The notes below the pieces were generated by a model that ran no database searches, was not told where the DNA came from, and saw only the letters and a program-made list of their open reading frames with translations. The translations under genes and the position numbers were made by a program. A stretch of 64,000 nt of DNA from Thauera sp. K11 (GTDB taxonomy: Bacteria > Pseudomonadota > Gammaproteobacteria > Burkholderiales > Rhodocyclaceae): positions 744,001-808,000 of the forward strand of contig NZ_CP023439.1 of the NCBI RefSeq assembly GCF_002354895.1, written 5' to 3'. Shown piece after piece: positions 25,605 through 36,079 of this stretch (its first letter is position 1; each line of letters starts with the position of its first letter).

Positions 25605-26264
25605 TCAGTTGTCCAGCGCGAACTGGAAGGGGACGGTGACGCGCACCGGACGTCCCTGGCCCACGCACTTCAGGCGGGCGACGGCGTCGGTGGCGACCTT
25701 GTTGAAGACGGCGTCGGTGGATTTCACGATCCGCACGCTGCCGATGCCGCCTTCGGCGCCGACGACGAACTCGACCACCACCTGGCCGTCCTTGCCCAGG
25801 CGCAGGGCCTGGGGCGGATAGGGCACCGAGCTGCGGATGCTGACGTGGTTGGGGCAGGTGACGCCGATGGGGGCGGCGACCGGTTCGGGCGGTGCCGCCG
25901 GTTCGGGCGGGGGAGCCGGCGGCGCGGGCGGGGGCGGTTCGGCCTGGACGACGGAGATGGTGGGGGCGGGTTCGGCCGGGGCCTGGACCTTCACCTCGGG
26001 CGGCGGCACGTAGGCCGGCGGGGGCGGCGCCGGCCGCGGCCGGGCGACGATCTTCTTCACCGGCTCGGGCGGTGGAGGCGGCGGCGGAGGGACCGGCTTG
26101 ACCTCCTCGATCAGGCGCACGTCCAGCGGCTCCTTGAAGACCTTGACCACCTCGCGGGCCAGGCCGTTGGCGAGCGCGTAGGCGAGCAGGACGTGGAACA
26201 GGACGACGAAGGCGATACCGGGCAGGTGCCGGCGCGGATCGCGCTGCTGGAGGGCGTAACTCAT
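25605..26264 (-). CDS. tonB: TonB energy-transducing protein
   Basis: A 219-residue periplasm-spanning protein. One N-terminal helix (GIAFVVLFHVLLAYALANGL) is followed by a long Pro-rich spacer (PPPPPPPPEPVKK and further Pro/Ala/Glu repeats to ~135). The C-terminal TonB domain has SVPYPPQALRLGKDGQVVVEFVV and GSVRIVKSTDAVFNKVATDAV. It is the first gene of tonB-exbB-exbD-exbD. The domain is typical in length and energises outer-membrane receptors, including potentially both receptors in this window. Confidence 0.94.
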   Translation of the reverse strand: MSYALQQRDPRRHLPGIAFVVLFHVLLAYALANGLAREVVKVFKEPLDVRLIEEVKPVPPPPPPPPEPVKKIVARPRPAPPPPAYVPPPEVKVQAPAEPAPTISVVQAEPPPPAPPAPPPEPAAPPEPVAAPIGVTCPNHVSIRSSVPYPPQALRLGKDGQVVVEFVVGAEGGIGSVRIVKSTDAVFNKVATDAVARLKCVGQGRPVRVTVPFQFALDN

Positions 26265-26601
26265 TATTTACCTGTCTTGCTGGATGATCGGGCCGATGAA
26301 GATCCCATCTCTCGTGGTGCCGGCGTTTCCGGAATCGAATGCAATCGGGGCCAATTCGGATTCCATCCTGGCGACCGGTCGGCGAATCGAATCGGACCGT
26401 TCGCCGGGATAGCCGCGAATTGCATGTTAGTTTCTCCGTCCAGGGCAGGGAAAAACGAATTCGAGATATCGATTCGAGATTCCCTGCTCAGGATTTCCTG
26501 CTTATGCGGAATTGCGGAAAGCTAATTCGCAGCCCGGAATTCCGGCTGCCCGGAACAGGCGGATTCGATTCCGGAGCGGCCGGCAGGCAAAGCCTTTGCA
26601 T
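26265..26601. other. Intergenic region upstream of tonB
   Basis: These 337 bases are AT-richer than the genes and contain many GGAAT/ATTCC words. They must hold the tonB promoter on the minus strand and the 3' end of the monooxygenase operon. I found no clear Fur box, no sigma54 -24/-12 pair and no T-tailed hairpin. Confidence 0.4.
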
Positions 26602-27999
26602 TCAACTGCTTGCCAGTTGCAGGTCCTCCGCCAGCGGCTTGCCCTGCGCGGCCTGCGGGAAGGGCTCGTTGGCGGCGCGGTGCGCGAGATCGGCCGGGCG
26701 GTCCAGGCCGAGGTTCTCGCGATAGGTCCTGCCCTCGTATTCCTTGCGGAAGATGCCGCGCCGCTGCAGTTCGGGCACCACCAGCCGGGTGAAGTCCTCG
26801 AAGCCGCGGGGCAGGTAGGGCGGGACCACGTTGAAGCCGTCGGCGCCGCGTTCCACGAACCATTGCTCGATCAGGTCCGCCACCGTCTTCACCGAGCCGA
26901 TGGCCTGGACGTGGCCGCGGGCGACGCGGAAGCGCAGTACCAGTTCGCGGATGGTGAGGTTCTCGCGCCGGGCGAGTTCCAGTTGCTGGCGGAAGCGGCC
27001 CCTGCCGTTCTCGCCTTCCTGGTAGGGCAGGTCGGGCAGCGGGCCGTCGAGCGGATAGCCGGACAGGTCGAAGCCGCCGAAGCTGAGGTTGTTGAAATCC
27101 ACCAGCGCCTGCACCTCGCCGAAGAGGTCCTGGGCTTCCTGGTCGGATTCGGCCACCACCACCGACAGGCCCGGGGTGATCTTGAGCTGGTCTTCCGCGC
27201 GGCCGAACTTCGCCAGGCGGCTCTTCACGTCGGCGTAGTACGCCTTGGCGACGTCGAGCGAGGTGGCCGAGGCATAGGTCACTTCGCCGAAGCGCGCGGC
27301 GAAGTCGCGGCCGGTGTCGGAGTTGCCGGCGGTGACGATCACCGGGTGGCCCTGGATCGGGCGCGGGAAGTCGAGCAGACCTTCCGAGCTGAAGTACTTG
27401 CCCTCGACGCGGAGCGGATGGGCGGACTTCGGCTCGTAGAACTGGCCGGTCCGGCGGTTCGGGTTGTCGAAGGTGTCGTCGTCGTAGGAATCCCACAGCC
27501 GCTTGGCCAGTTCGACGAACTCGGTCGCGCGCGCATAGCGCTCGGCATGTTCGCGCGGCTCCTTGATGCCGAAGTTGGCGGCGGTGTGCTCGCCGAAGGA
27601 CGACACCACGTTCCACGCGGCGCGGCCGCCGCTGATGTGATCCAGCGAGGTCAGCTTGCGGGCGACCTGGTAGGGCGTGTCGAAGTTGGTATTGATGGTC
27701 GCCACCAGGCCGATGTGCCGGGTGGCGGTGGCCAGCGCCGACAGCAGCGTGAGCGGCTCGAACTGGTAGTTGAGCGCGTTGCGTCCGGTGTCGGGCGTCA
27801 CGGCGCCGGAGCGGCCGATGAAGTCGGCCAGGAAGAAGCCGTCGAACTTGGCCGCCTCGGCGAGCTTGATCGCGTTGACGTACCAGTCCAGGCTGGGACG
27901 GCCGTTGTCGGTGGAACTCGGGTGGCGCCACGCGGCGACGTGGTGGCCGAAGCGCTGGAAGAAGGCGTTGAGCACCAGTTGGCGCGGTTTCTGACTCAT
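26602..27999 (-). CDS. LLM-class flavin monooxygenase, NtaA/SnaA/DszA family
   Basis: A 465-residue FMNH2-dependent monooxygenase with the luciferase-like TIM barrel. Family marks include the N-terminal LNAFFQRFGHHVAAWRHP, FDGFFLADFIG, TRHIGLVATINTNFDTPYQVARKL, the SGGRAAWNVVSSF segment and GHPVIVTAGNSDTGRDFAARF. These match the DszA/SnaA/NtaA group, which attacks sulfones, chelates or other organosulfur and nitrogen compounds using flavin from a separate reductase. It is the third gene of an operon led by a DszB-like gene. In the 4S pathway a DszA enzyme makes the sulfinate that DszB cleaves. A flavin reductase gene lies at 57,513. The substrate is not known. Confidence 0.9.
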   Translation of the reverse strand: MSQKPRQLVLNAFFQRFGHHVAAWRHPSSTDNGRPSLDWYVNAIKLAEAAKFDGFFLADFIGRSGAVTPDTGRNALNYQFEPLTLLSALATATRHIGLVATINTNFDTPYQVARKLTSLDHISGGRAAWNVVSSFGEHTAANFGIKEPREHAERYARATEFVELAKRLWDSYDDDTFDNPNRRTGQFYEPKSAHPLRVEGKYFSSEGLLDFPRPIQGHPVIVTAGNSDTGRDFAARFGEVTYASATSLDVAKAYYADVKSRLAKFGRAEDQLKITPGLSVVVAESDQEAQDLFGEVQALVDFNNLSFGGFDLSGYPLDGPLPDLPYQEGENGRGRFRQQLELARRENLTIRELVLRFRVARGHVQAIGSVKTVADLIEQWFVERGADGFNVVPPYLPRGFEDFTRLVVPELQRRGIFRKEYEGRTYRENLGLDRPADLAHRAANEPFPQAAQGKPLAEDLQLASS

Positions 28000-28047
28000 G
28001 TCGTTCTCCTGGGCGGACCCACCCGGTGGGCCCGCCCGATTCCGTGT

Positions 28048-28716
28048 TCAGGCGACGAAGGCTTTGGCCTTCTCCAGGAGGCCGGTGCGCTTCCATTGCT
28101 GGTCCAGCGTGCCGGGCCGGTAGTCCTTGGCGCCGCCGACCTGCTCGGCCAGCGACTGGAAGCGGGCGGCTTCCTCGATGAACAGGATGAGCTGGGCGGT
28201 CTTGATGATGCCCTTGCCCCAGATGTTGGCGCCGCCGTTGGATTCCAGGATGCCGGTCGGCGGCGCCCATTCCGGATGGCGGTCGAGGCGCTCGCGGATG
28301 ACGTCGATGACGCTGCGGGTGCGATCCAGGTGGTTGGGGATGACGCGGCTCAGCAGGTGGCGCTGCGCGGCGACGTAGCGGATCGGGAAGTCCTGGTGCG
28401 CCAGCGACCAGGCCGCCAGGTAGGGGGTGTGGATGTGGACGTAGGTGTCAGCTTCCAGGCGCGGCTCGTGCAGCACCAGTTCCTTGCGCTCCGAATAGCT
28501 CGCCAGGCTGATGGTCGGCGTGCGGTCGCGCTCCCAGGGCTGCGGAAAGCGCACCGACAGCAGCACGTCGGTGTCGGGGACGCGGTGGGAGATGTTGAAG
28601 GTCCAGCTCGCCGACAGCGTGCCGGTTTCCTTGAGGAAGTTGTAGGCGTGGATGGCGTCGGATCTGGCCTGGTCGATGTAGAGGGCGATCTCGTTGGCGG
28701 AAGGGGTCGTGGACAT
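28048..28716 (-). CDS. Class II aldolase/adducin-like protein
   Basis: A 222-residue cytoplasmic protein that I place in the class II aldolase fold with moderate confidence. HIHTPYLAAWSLA resembles the metal-binding H-x-H of that family, and GILESNGGANIWGKGI with LFIEEAARFQSL resembles its C-terminal part. Enzymes of this fold use a divalent metal to cleave or form C-C bonds or decarboxylate. It sits between the DszB-like and DszA-like genes (42 and 48 bases away), so it probably acts on the same compound or its desulfurised product. Confidence 0.55.
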   Translation of the reverse strand: MSTTPSANEIALYIDQARSDAIHAYNFLKETGTLSASWTFNISHRVPDTDVLLSVRFPQPWERDRTPTISLASYSERKELVLHEPRLEADTYVHIHTPYLAAWSLAHQDFPIRYVAAQRHLLSRVIPNHLDRTRSVIDVIRERLDRHPEWAPPTGILESNGGANIWGKGIIKTAQLILFIEEAARFQSLAEQVGGAKDYRPGTLDQQWKRTGLLEKAKAFVA

Positions 28717-28758
28717 CTGGGTTTCCTCTCGATGAAAAGGGTGTGTGGTGCGGACCGC

Positions 28759-29823
28759 TCAGGCGGCAAGCGCCGTGGCCGCGTGCGGCAGTCCGGGTTC
28801 GCGGTCGACGAGGGCCTGCGCCTCGGCCAGCGGGCCGGGGACGATCCAGTCGCCGATGTCGAAATCCGACTTCAGGAAGTTCCAGTCGCGCAGGAAGTTC
28901 TTCTGCACTTCGAGGCCCTTGACGTAGTCGGCGCTCAGGCTGGGCGTGAAGGTGCGATGCACGTTGGCGCCGTGCGAGGCCACCACGTCGGCGGCGGTCG
29001 CGCCGGCGCTGTCGGCCGCCAGCAGGTCGACGACTTCCCGGTGGTGCTCGGCCGCCCAGTTGGCGGTGCGGATCAGCACTGCGAGGTAGCGCGCGACGAG
29101 GTCGGGATGGCGTTCGAGGAAGGGGCGGTCCACCGTCACCGGGCGCGGCGTGCCGTTGTTCACCCGCACCAGCGGGTCGCTGTGGCGGTTGATGTTGATC
29201 ACTTCATGGAAGCGCGGATCGCGCGCGATCCGCAGCCCGCGGGCGAAGCGCAGGAAGATCGCGTCGACCTTGCCTTCGAGCAGCGCTTCGGCTTCGGCGC
29301 CGAGGCCGCCCGGCGTGCGCAGGCCGCCGGCGGCACCGGCCGACACGTCGACGAAGACCGCTTCGGCGGGGTCCAGCCGGGCGAGGCCGAAGGCGGTGAC
29401 GAAGCCGTGCAGCGCCGCGCCGCGCTGGAAGTCGATCAGGTTGTCGTGCACCGGCAGGGCCAGGCGCTTGCCGCGCAGGTCGGCGATCTCGCGGATGCCG
29501 CCGTCGGCCCGCGTCAGGATGCCCTGGTATTCGTCCAGCCAGGTGATGCCGATCACCGCGGTGTCGGCGCCGTGCGAGCGGGCCCAGATCGGCGGGATGT
29601 TGCCGCCTTCGCGGAACAGGCCGGTCAGCTTGTGGTTGTAGTGCGCATTGCGGATGTCGATGTTGTCCGAATCCTTGAGCGAATGCAGCACGGTGCCGCC
29701 CTGGGCGAATTCGGCCTGGAGCCATTGCTGGCGGATGGCGAGGGCCGAGGCCGTCGCCGCTCCGCAGCGGGTGTACCAGATATCGACTGCGGAATCGCCG
29801 GCACTGGAAATGATATCCGTCAT
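28759..29823 (-). CDS. DszB-like sulfinate desulfinase candidate 1 (NMT1/SsuA-fold, no signal peptide)
   Basis: A 354-residue protein of the periplasmic-binding-protein fold that has no signal peptide and should be cytoplasmic, unlike a transport component. It resembles DszB, which hydrolyses 2'-hydroxybiphenyl-2-sulfinate to sulfite and a phenol. DszB uses Cys27, His60 and Arg70. Here IWYTRC places Cys at 20, NAHYNH places His at 61, and LFREGGNIPPIWAR places Arg at 71, and the His-to-Arg spacing of 10 equals that of DszB. I choose Met 29823 because GGGGA precedes it; ATG 29850 is also in frame. It heads an operon with an aldolase-like and a DszA-like gene. An ABC binding protein that lost its signal is the alternative. 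Confidence 0.72.
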   Translation of the reverse strand: MTDIISSAGDSAVDIWYTRCGAATASALAIRQQWLQAEFAQGGTVLHSLKDSDNIDIRNAHYNHKLTGLFREGGNIPPIWARSHGADTAVIGITWLDEYQGILTRADGGIREIADLRGKRLALPVHDNLIDFQRGAALHGFVTAFGLARLDPAEAVFVDVSAGAAGGLRTPGGLGAEAEALLEGKVDAIFLRFARGLRIARDPRFHEVININRHSDPLVRVNNGTPRPVTVDRPFLERHPDLVARYLAVLIRTANWAAEHHREVVDLLAADSAGATAADVVASHGANVHRTFTPSLSADYVKGLEVQKNFLRDWNFLKSDFDIGDWIVPGPLAEAQALVDREPGLPHAATALAA

Positions 29824-29921
29824 TTTCGTTCGTCCCCGAAATTGATTCATCGTTGATTTGATCGGGCGGTGTAGGAATTGCAGCGGGATGGCCCGATCGA
29901 TCCATCCCTGGTCCTCCTGTC

Positions 29922-29937
29922 AGCAGACTTCGTGCCA
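29922..29937 (-). promoter_or_regulatory. Sigma54 promoter for the DszB-like 1 operon
   Basis: Read on the minus strand it is TGGCACGAAGTCTGCT. The -24 GG and -12 GC are separated by ten bases, as sigma54 requires. It lies 99 bases before the start codon at 29823. Confidence 0.78.
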
Positions 29938-30104
29938 CTGCCGGAATCGGCGCACCGGATTGCGTTCGCCGCGCCGGCCGATCCGGACGGGAAATCCGGC
30001 CAATTGCCTTGCGTGGTGCGGGATGCGGAAATGGGCGATATCGGCATCGCCGCGCGGCGCATCCGGGGACTATCTGGCGCGCGCCGGCGGCCGCCTTGCC
30101 GCGG

Positions 30105-30154
30105 TCGCGGCGTAATCAACAGGCCCGCAGGCCGTATTGCTGGATTTTCATCAA
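30105..30154. promoter_or_regulatory. Candidate activator-binding repeats between the divergent sigma54 promoters
   Basis: TTGCTG-GATTTT-CATCAA (30137-30154) fits the inverted repeat yTGyTG-N6-CArCAr that recurs in this locus. A half-match ending in CAACAG lies at 30105-30122. The sites sit between the two divergent promoters, 165-200 bases from each. Confidence 0.45.
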
Positions 30155-30319
30155 CGGCAATCGGGCGACGGCGGTCCGAATGATGACGAAAGCATTATCG
30201 AAGGCGCCGCCGCATCCGCCGGCGCGGATCCATGGATGGCGCCAAGCCCGGGCGCCGCAAGGCATTCCGCGATCCGATGCGGGCGCGCCGGACGATTGGC
30301 GGATTGCCGCAATGTTCTC

Positions 30320-30335
30320 TGGTACGAATCGTGCT
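30320..30335 (+). promoter_or_regulatory. Sigma54 promoter for the yejBEFA-efflux gene series
   Basis: TGGTACGAATCGTGCT has GG and GC ten bases apart and is nearly identical to the promoter at 57,342. It lies 86 bases before the yejB start. Confidence 0.76.
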
Positions 30336-30420
30336 GTTGATGCCGTGTCGTCCGCGGGACGAATCCGCGTGCCTTTCGGTACGCCGATTCCGCGGCATTC
30401 AACGGTGAATCGGCAAAGCC

Positions 30421-31473
30421 ATGTGGGCCTATATATTCCAGAGATTGCTATTGATGGTTCCGACGCTGTTCGGCGTCATCACGCTGACCTTCGTCGTCAC
30501 CCAGTTCGTGCCCGGCGGACCGGTCGAGCAGATCGTGATGGCGCTCGACAACGACGGCCGCGTCAATGCCGATACCACCAGCGGCAGTTTCAATTACGTC
30601 GGACGAAAGGGCGTCGATGACGAACAGGTCCGGCAATTGACCGCGTCCTACGGTTTCGACAAGCCGCTGTTCGAGCGCTATGTCGACACCGTGAGCCGGA
30701 TGGTCCGCTTCGACCTCGGCTACAGCTATTTCCGCCAGCAGGGCGTGTGGGAACTGATCCTCTCCAAGCTGCCGGTGTCGATCTCGCTCGGCTTCTGGAC
30801 CTTCCTGCTGACCTATCTCGTGTCGGTGCCGCTCGGTATCACCAAGGCGGTGCGCGCCGGCTCGCGCTTCGACCTGATCACCAGCCTCGTCGTGCTGATC
30901 GGCTATGCCATCCCGAGCTTCGTGCTGGGCGTGGTGCTCATCGTGCTCTTCGGCGGCGGTTCGTTCTGGGACCTGTTCCCGCTGCGCGGCCTGGTGTCCG
31001 ACGACTGGGCCCGGCTCGGCCCGCTCGACCGCGTGCTCGACTATCTCTGGCACGTGACGCTGCCGGTCGTCGCCATGGTGGTGAGCAGCTTCGCGATCAA
31101 GACCATGCTCACCAAGAACAGCTTCCTCGAGGAAATCCGCCGGCAGTACGTGCTGACCGCCCGCGCCAAGGGCCTGTCGGAGCGCCAGGTGCTGTGGAAG
31201 CACGTGCTGCGCAACGCGGTGATCCCGCTGGTGACGGGTTTCCCGGCGGCCTTCATCGCGGCCTTCTTCACCGGCAGCATCCTGATCGAATCCCTGTTCT
31301 CGCTCGACGGGCTGGGCCTGCTGTCCTTCGAGTCGATCAATACCCGCGACTACCCGGTGGTGCTCGGCACCCTGTACCTCTTCACCCTGATCGGCCTGCT
31401 GACCAAGCTGATCGGCGACCTCGGCTACGTGCTGGTCGATCCCCGCATCAAATTCACTGCCCAGGAGCATTGA
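30421..31473 (+). CDS. yejB: ABC importer permease, YejB type
   Basis: A 350-residue inner-membrane permease of the oligopeptide/microcin C importer family (OppB superfamily). Six hydrophobic helices are interspersed with family segments such as QFVPGGPVEQ, FGGGSFWDLFPLRGLVS, TMLTKNSFLEEIRRQYVLTA, the EAA loop RAKGLSERQVLWKHVLRNA, and INTRDYPVVLGTLY. These match E. coli YejB closely. It begins the series yejB-yejE-yejF-yejA, one base before yejE. A sigma54 promoter lies upstream. The ribosome binding site is weak. The cargo may be a peptide or, given the context, a sulfur compound. Confidence 0.92.
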   Translation: MWAYIFQRLLLMVPTLFGVITLTFVVTQFVPGGPVEQIVMALDNDGRVNADTTSGSFNYVGRKGVDDEQVRQLTASYGFDKPLFERYVDTVSRMVRFDLGYSYFRQQGVWELILSKLPVSISLGFWTFLLTYLVSVPLGITKAVRAGSRFDLITSLVVLIGYAIPSFVLGVVLIVLFGGGSFWDLFPLRGLVSDDWARLGPLDRVLDYLWHVTLPVVAMVVSSFAIKTMLTKNSFLEEIRRQYVLTARAKGLSERQVLWKHVLRNAVIPLVTGFPAAFIAAFFTGSILIESLFSLDGLGLLSFESINTRDYPVVLGTLYLFTLIGLLTKLIGDLGYVLVDPRIKFTAQEH

Positions 31474-31474
31474 A

Positions 31475-32613
31475 ATGAGCGCAAACGTCGCAGAACTGTC
31501 GCCGGCCGATCTGGCGGCCCTCGCCCCCGGTGCCAGGACCGGCGCCGCCGCCGGGCGGCGCGGGGCATCCCTGTCGCCCGGCCGGCGCATCTGGCTGCGC
31601 TTCCGGTCGCACCGCCTGGGCTACGCCAGCCTGGTGCTCTTCCTGGCCCTGTACGTGGGCAGCCTGTTCGGCGAGTTCATCGCCAACGACAGGCCGCTGG
31701 TGGTCCGCTACGAGCAGCAGTGGTACTTCCCGCTGTTCAACGACTATCCGGAGACCACCTTCGGCGGCAGCCTGCCGATCGAGGCCGACTACCTCGATCC
31801 GGTCGTGCGCGAGAAGTTCGAGCGGCCGGGCAACTTCGCGATCTATCCGCTCAACCGCTACTACTACGACACGCTCAACTACTACGCCGAGGAGCCGTAC
31901 TTCCCGGCGCCGCCGTCGGCCGAGAACTGGCTGGGAACGGACATCGCCGGCTACGACATCGTGTCGCGGGTGCTGTACGGATTCCGCAGTTCGGTGACCT
32001 TCGCCATCGCGCTGACGGCCGCATGCACCCTGATCGGCATCCTGGTCGGGGCGCTGCAGGGCTTCTACGCCGGCAAGGTGGACCTCTTCACCCAGCGCTT
32101 GATCGAGGTGCTGGTGTCGATGCCCGAGCTTTACCTGCTGATCATCTTCGCCTCGATCTTCGAGCACAGCTTCCTGCTGCTCTTCGCGCTGCTGACGCTC
32201 TTCGGCTGGACGCTGCTGTCGGACTACGTGCGCGCCGAATTCCTGCGCAACCGCCAGCAGGAGTACGTCAAGGCGGCGCGCGCGATGGGCCTGTCGAACT
32301 GGCAGATCATCCACCGCCACGTGCTGCCGAACAGCCTGACGCCGGTCATCACCTTCCTGCCCTTCCGCATGAGCGCGGCCATCATGGCGCTCGCCAGCCT
32401 GGACTTCCTCGGCCTTGGCGTCACCGCGCCGGCGCCCAGCCTCGGCCAGCTCCTGTCGCAGGGCAAGGCCAACCTCGACGCCTGGTGGATCACCGCGGCG
32501 GCCTTCGCCACCCTGAGCACGACCATCCTGCTGCTGACCTTCATGGGCGATGCGCTGCGCAATTCGCTGGACAACCGCATCAGCGACCGCCAGCTCGCCG
32601 CGGGAGGGCTGTG

Positions 32614-32614
<1 letters not shown>
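31475..32614 (+). CDS. yejE: ABC importer permease, YejE type
   Basis: A 379-residue permease partner of YejB. The N-terminal ~40 residues are a non-homologous, Ala/Arg-rich extension. Then come the first helix, a large periplasmic loop with QWYFPLFNDYPETTFGG and YYDTLNYYAEEPYFP, and NWLGTDIAGYDIVSRVLYG, typical of YejE/OppC. The EAA loop is RAMGLSNWQIIHRHVLPNS. Its stop overlaps the yejF start (ATGA). Confidence 0.92.
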
Positions 32615-34194
<1,580 letters not shown>

Positions 34195-34197
34195 TCC

Positions 34198-36027
34198 ATG
34201 CGTCTTTCCCGCCTTCTTCCATTCCGGCGCCTGCAGACCTTCGCCTTCCTCGCCCTCTGCCTGCATGCGGGCCTCGCGCAGCCGGCGCACGGCGTCGCCT
34301 ATTTCGGCGCGCCGCGCTATCCCGCCGGTTTCACCCACTTCGACTACGTCGATCCGCAGGCGCCCAAGGGCGGTTCGCTGGTCCAGGGCAACATCGCGCT
34401 CAACAGCAATTTCGACAAGCTCAACCCCTTCTCGCTGAAGGGGGTGCCGGCCCCCGGCCTGCTGGAACTGGTGTTCGAGACGCTGGCGGTCTATAGCCTG
34501 GACGAAAGCAACACCCAGTACGGCCTGCTGGCCGAGGACATCGAGGTCGCGGCCGACTTCCGTTCGGTGACCTTCCGCCTGAACCGCCGCGCCCGCTTCT
34601 CCAACGGCGATCCGGTCACCGCCGACGACGTCAAGCATTCCTTCGACACGCTCACGAGCAAGAAGGCCAGTCCCAAGTTCCGCAACTACTTTGCCGAGAT
34701 CGAGAAGGTGGTGGTGGTCGATGCCGGCACGGTGCGCTTCGACTACCGCCGCGCGGGCCGCGACCTCGCCTTCGTCGCCGGCAGCCTGCCCGTGTTCTCG
34801 CCGAAGTGGGGCGTGCAGCCGGACGGCACGCGCACCGCCTTCGACGCCCTGAAGCTGGATGCCCCGATCTCGAGCGGCCCCTACGTGATCGAACGGCTCG
34901 ACGGCAGCCAGGGCGTGGTCTATCGCCGCAACCCCGACTACTGGGCGGCCGACGTCCCCAGCCGGCGCGGCATGTTCAACTTCGACCGCATCGTCTACAA
35001 GCTCTACAAGGACCAGGAAACGCTGATCGCCGGCCTGCGCAGCGGCGAGTTCGACATCCTGGTGATGCCGCAGTCGCGGGTGTGGTGCTGCCACTTCATC
35101 GGCAAGCGCTTCGACAGCGGCGAACTGCTGAAGTCGGACTTCGCGCACAAGAACCCGCCGGCGATGAACGGCTACGCCTTCAACCTGCGGCGCGAGCAGT
35201 TCCAGGACCTGCGGGTGCGCCAGGCGCTGAACCTGGTGTTCGACTTCGAGTGGGTCAACCAGCGCATCTTCCACGACGACTGGGAGCGCACCGACAGCTA
35301 TTTCCCGAACAGCGCGCTCAAGGCCACCGGCCTGCCTTCGGCGGCGGAACTCGAACTGCTCGAACCCTGGCGCGGCCAGCTCGATCCGGCGGTGTTCGGC
35401 CCGCCGGTGGCGCAGCCCACCACGCGCGCGCCGTCCAGCTACCGCGAAAACCTCGGCAAGGCGCTCGAACTGATGGAGGCGGCGGGCTGGACGTACCGCG
35501 ACGGCGTGCTGCGCAACGCCGGGGGCGAGCCCTTCGTCATGGAAGTGCCGGCATCGCGTTCGCAGAGCCCGTACATGGACCCGCTATACCGCAACTTCTC
35601 CCAGCTCGGCGTGCAGCTCAAGCGCGTCATCAACGACGCCGCGACGCAGCGCAAGCGGATGAACCGCTTCGACTTCGACTTCGCCACCATCAGCTTTCGC
35701 GAAGGGCGCATGCCGGGGGCGGAACTGCTGCGCAACCTGGGCAGCGCCGGCGCGGACAAGCCGGGCTCGGAGAACATCGTCGGCCTGAAGTCGCCGGCGG
35801 TCGACGCCCTGGTCCGCAAGGTGATCGACGCCGGTTCGCAGGAAGAACTGGAGACGGCGGCGCGCGCGCTCGACCGCGTGCTGATGCACGGGCACTACGT
35901 GATCCCCTTCCGCCACATCGCCCGCCACCACGTCGTCCATCACCGGCGCCTGGCGCGCCCCGAGCGCCTGCCCGACTACTACGGGCCCTACGAGTGGATA
36001 CAGGCGACCTGGTGGGAAAGGCGCTGA
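34198..36027 (+). CDS. yejA: Periplasmic solute-binding protein, family 5 (YejA type)
   Basis: A 609-residue binding protein that delivers the solute to YejBEF. The signal peptide ends near LHAGLAQPAHG. Family 5 marks are visible: YVDPQAPKGGSL, FDKLNPFSLKGVPAPGL, the FRLNRRARFSNGDPVTADDV segment, and WVNQRIFHDDWERTDSYFPNS. It starts three bases after yejF. YejA proteins bind peptides such as microcin C in E. coli. Here the ligand could differ. Confidence 0.92.
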   Translation: MRLSRLLPFRRLQTFAFLALCLHAGLAQPAHGVAYFGAPRYPAGFTHFDYVDPQAPKGGSLVQGNIALNSNFDKLNPFSLKGVPAPGLLELVFETLAVYSLDESNTQYGLLAEDIEVAADFRSVTFRLNRRARFSNGDPVTADDVKHSFDTLTSKKASPKFRNYFAEIEKVVVVDAGTVRFDYRRAGRDLAFVAGSLPVFSPKWGVQPDGTRTAFDALKLDAPISSGPYVIERLDGSQGVVYRRNPDYWAADVPSRRGMFNFDRIVYKLYKDQETLIAGLRSGEFDILVMPQSRVWCCHFIGKRFDSGELLKSDFAHKNPPAMNGYAFNLRREQFQDLRVRQALNLVFDFEWVNQRIFHDDWERTDSYFPNSALKATGLPSAAELELLEPWRGQLDPAVFGPPVAQPTTRAPSSYRENLGKALELMEAAGWTYRDGVLRNAGGEPFVMEVPASRSQSPYMDPLYRNFSQLGVQLKRVINDAATQRKRMNRFDFDFATISFREGRMPGAELLRNLGSAGADKPGSENIVGLKSPAVDALVRKVIDAGSQEELETAARALDRVLMHGHYVIPFRHIARHHVVHHRRLARPERLPDYYGPYEWIQATWWERR

Positions 36028-36079
36028 TGCGTCCCGCCGCCGTGCCGTTTCCGCCTTCCCCCAACCGAATCCAGCATCC

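Noticed and set aside
28759..29850. ABC transporter binding-protein label for the three DszB-like genes
   Set aside because: None has a signal peptide or lipobox, two keep the DszB triad, and the ssu operon already has a binding protein with a true signal peptide.
29879..29894. A sigma54-like site GGGCCATCCCGCTGCA on the minus strand
   Set aside because: It has the right spacing but a poor -24 element, and a near-perfect site lies 43 bases further upstream at 29922-29937.
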